NCBI RefSeq assembly: GCF_003003885.1
Contig: NZ_PVWN01000035.1
Location: 1 to 45,364, forward strand
Length of the DNA stretch: 45,364 bases
Source: Chlorogloea sp. CCALA 695
Lineage (GTDB): Bacteria > Cyanobacteriota > Cyanobacteriia > Cyanobacteriales > Chroococcidiopsidaceae
Direction: 5' to 3'
Position 1 is the stretch's first letter. Each line of letters begins with the position of its first letter. Below the pieces are notes generated by a model. That model did no database searches, was not told where the DNA came from, and saw only the letters and a program-made list of their open reading frames with translations. A program made the position numbers and the translations under genes. Shown piece by piece: positions 45,267 through 45,364 of the stretch.

Positions 45267-45364
45267 GAGCGTGTCTGTAAAGTATTGGCAATAATCAGAA
45301 CAACGACCGAGTTGTACCTATAGCCGATGAAACGCAAACCTTATCCCACGGATTTGACTAATGA
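45267..45364 (+). mobile_element. Left end of an IS5-family insertion sequence, cut by the window edge
   Basis: The candidate terminal inverted repeat begins GAGCGTGTCTGTAAAGT at 45267 and is preceded by TTA at 45264-45266, which fits a TNA target duplication of the IS1031/IS427 groups. Sixty bases later a transposase gene starts. The right end lies outside the window, so the boundary rests on the resemblance of this end to known IS5-family ends. Confidence 0.7.
45327..45364 (+). CDS. IS5-family transposase, N-terminal fragment at window edge
   Basis: ATG 45327 opens a frame reading MKRKPYPTDLTN to the last base. The opening YPTDLT is the standard start of IS5-family (DUF4096) transposases of the IS427/IS1031 groups, which continue with an EW-Q-LEPL block. 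Only 12 residues are visible, so nothing can be said about intactness. The frame is open at the edge. Confidence 0.7.
   Translation, partial: MKRKPYPTDLTN

Noticed and set aside
1-45364. Many GCGATCGC octamers considered as a local repeat array
   Set aside because: They are the dispersed HIP1 motif typical of cyanobacterial genomes, inside and outside genes, not a local element.

Overview
The window is a chromosomal segment of a cyanobacterium. The evidence is the dense scatter of the HIP1 octamer GCGATCGC, the clade-typical proteins (DUF1830, DUF1997, DUF4079, a DICT-domain protein, a Nif11-like peptide, a TerB/Mo-nitro_C protein), an RNase E ending in the cyanobacterial PNPase-binding tail RRRRRRSSA, and the rne-rnhB gene order. 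Base composition is moderately AT-rich. I cannot name the genus; the gene content would suit a filamentous or Chroococcidiopsis-like lineage, but that is inference. No rRNA, tRNA, CRISPR array or prophage was recognised.

Layout. 1-2.3 kb: end of an unidentified gene, a Uma2 nuclease-like protein, and small DUF4079 and DUF1830 proteins. 2.3-5.9 kb: a same-strand group of a B12-binding-type radical SAM enzyme, a DICT protein with a degenerate HD-GYP-like domain, and a pentapeptide-repeat protein. 6.0-6.8 kb: a Phd-type antitoxin with a YhaV-type toxin. 6.8-9.8 kb: clpS with a CPBP protease, a small cyanobacterial protein, and a DapL-type aminotransferase. 10.5-16.9 kb: STAS protein, TIGR03960-type radical SAM protein, RNase E and RNase HII. 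16.8-22.4 kb: DUF1997, dxr, an orphan Nif11-like peptide and secA. 22.6-25.5 kb: a diheme cytochrome c and two convergent RES-domain toxin-antitoxin pairs. 25.5-29.2 kb: surE-ribF-moxR on the minus strand, divergent from pheS. 29.2-34.6 kb: short-form RecQ, a broken AT-rich membrane-protein gene, a methyltransferase, leuA and a LabA-like NYN protein. 35.0-44.9 kb: sulfurtransferase, MnmC-like methyltransferase, response regulator with HD-GYP, glmU, isoaspartyl peptidase, DUF2256, TrmJ, class A serine hydrolase, obgE and the TerB/Mo-nitro_C protein. The last 98 bases are the left end of an IS5-family element.

How it works together. Most genes are housekeeping: RNA decay, isoprenoid, leucine, FAD and UDP-GlcNAc synthesis, protein export and tRNA modification. 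The accessory layer is three toxin-antitoxin modules with palindromic candidate operators, an interrupted membrane gene, an insertion sequence, and a family of hairpin repeats. The most striking pattern is that three copies of one hairpin repeat begin within about 4 bases of the stop codon of three unrelated minus-strand genes (the aminotransferase, secA, leuA), always in the same orientation. The other points I rate highest are the two tail-to-tail RES modules, one with an unusually long antitoxin, and the uncharacterised radical SAM / DICT-HD / pentapeptide group.
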